Source: Amoebidium appalachense (lineage: Eukaryota > Ichthyosporea). Taken from it: DNA of 64,000 bases. Below the pieces are notes generated by a model, which saw only the letters and a list, made by a program, of their open reading frames with translations, did no database searches and was not told the DNA's origin. Of the stretch, positions 63,780-64,000 are shown in pieces. Each line of letters starts with the position of its first letter. Positions within the stretch are counted from its first letter, which is position 1. The stretch is from the NCBI GenBank assembly GCA_963693365.1, contig CAVNZM010000011.1:3348001-3412000 (forward strand), read 5' to 3'. The translations under genes and the position numbers were made by a program.

Positions 63780-64000
63780 CGTCACAGGGGGTAGGGGGAG
63801 GGGGGAGGGGGAGGGAGGGGGAGGCCTAGCTAGGAGAGATGACTCGGGACTCGTGAACAACCTGATCAGGGAAGCAAGCAATGACCATGCAGTTAAGATA
63901 CCTCGAGAGAGTGATTGTCCTGATAACCTGCCCTGTGACCCTGTGATTGACCCTGTGATTGACTTCCCCCAACATTGGCAATGCCTCACGATGATCGTGA
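62464..64000. repeat. right-end simple-sequence region
   Basis: It consists of (TG)n arrays at 62581-62774, G-rich stretches at 62823-62970, and long G-runs at 63661-63779 broken by single C or A. Between them, 63000-63350 is non-repetitive. One frame there is open, but its hydrophobic content (RFLFRRYPVIRKYLL) matches no family, so it is not called a gene. Confidence 0.8.

Overview
The window is nuclear DNA of a eukaryote. Genes are split by spliceosomal GT-AG introns with matching phases, mostly carry TATA/CCAAT-type promoters, and sit among large amounts of simple sequence (poly-C/poly-G runs up to about 50 bases, CA/TG and CT/GA microsatellites) and retroelements. The gene set (animal-like MBF1, SUMO E1 subunit SAE1/AOS1, DEK_C protein, SOX/MATA-like HMG box, mitochondrial GrpE, homoserine O-acetyltransferase, a secreted PA14-VWD-EGF protein) fits an opisthokont, perhaps a unicellular relative of animals; this placement is inference. 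No rRNA, tRNA or CRISPR was seen.

Layout. 1-2836 (-): DEK_C-domain nuclear protein, 3' end outside the window. 5089-8185 (+): MBF1, four exons. 9389-9606 (+): doubtful small membrane protein. 10419-17034 (+): large secreted modular protein (PA14, Calx-beta-like, VWD, EGF, SdrD-like) with low-complexity linkers. 19304-27196 (-): SAE1/AOS1, nine exons including a 10-nt microexon. 29557-30882 (-): intronless MetX-type acyltransferase. 31519-31765 (-): doubtful terminal exon. 35288-36361 (+): HMG-box factor. 37908-39894: decayed Ty3/gypsy chromovirus with its 3' LTR. 40344-41105 (-): C-terminal exon of a single-pass membrane protein. 41905-47568: a young PAT-like tyrosine-recombinase retrotransposon (gag, RT/RNase H, YR, split direct repeats) inserted inside the first coding exon of an unknown gene whose remaining parts lie at 41866-41904, 47569-47749 and 50276-50899. 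55447-59885 (+): mitochondrial GrpE, five exons. The right end is repeat-rich with only candidate exons.

Themes. A dispersed repeat family with a poly-C tail occurs only in introns and always in the sense orientation (MBF1, SAE1, GrpE), which resembles introner-like behaviour. Splice acceptors are often embedded in (CA)n. Every frame break in the sense genes outside the decayed Ty3 copy that could be localised to a homopolymer is one extra C in a C-run of the coding strand. Three long perfect or near-perfect hairpins lie in intergenic DNA. MBF1, GrpE, SAE1 and MetX are unlinked housekeeping functions; no operon-like logic applies.
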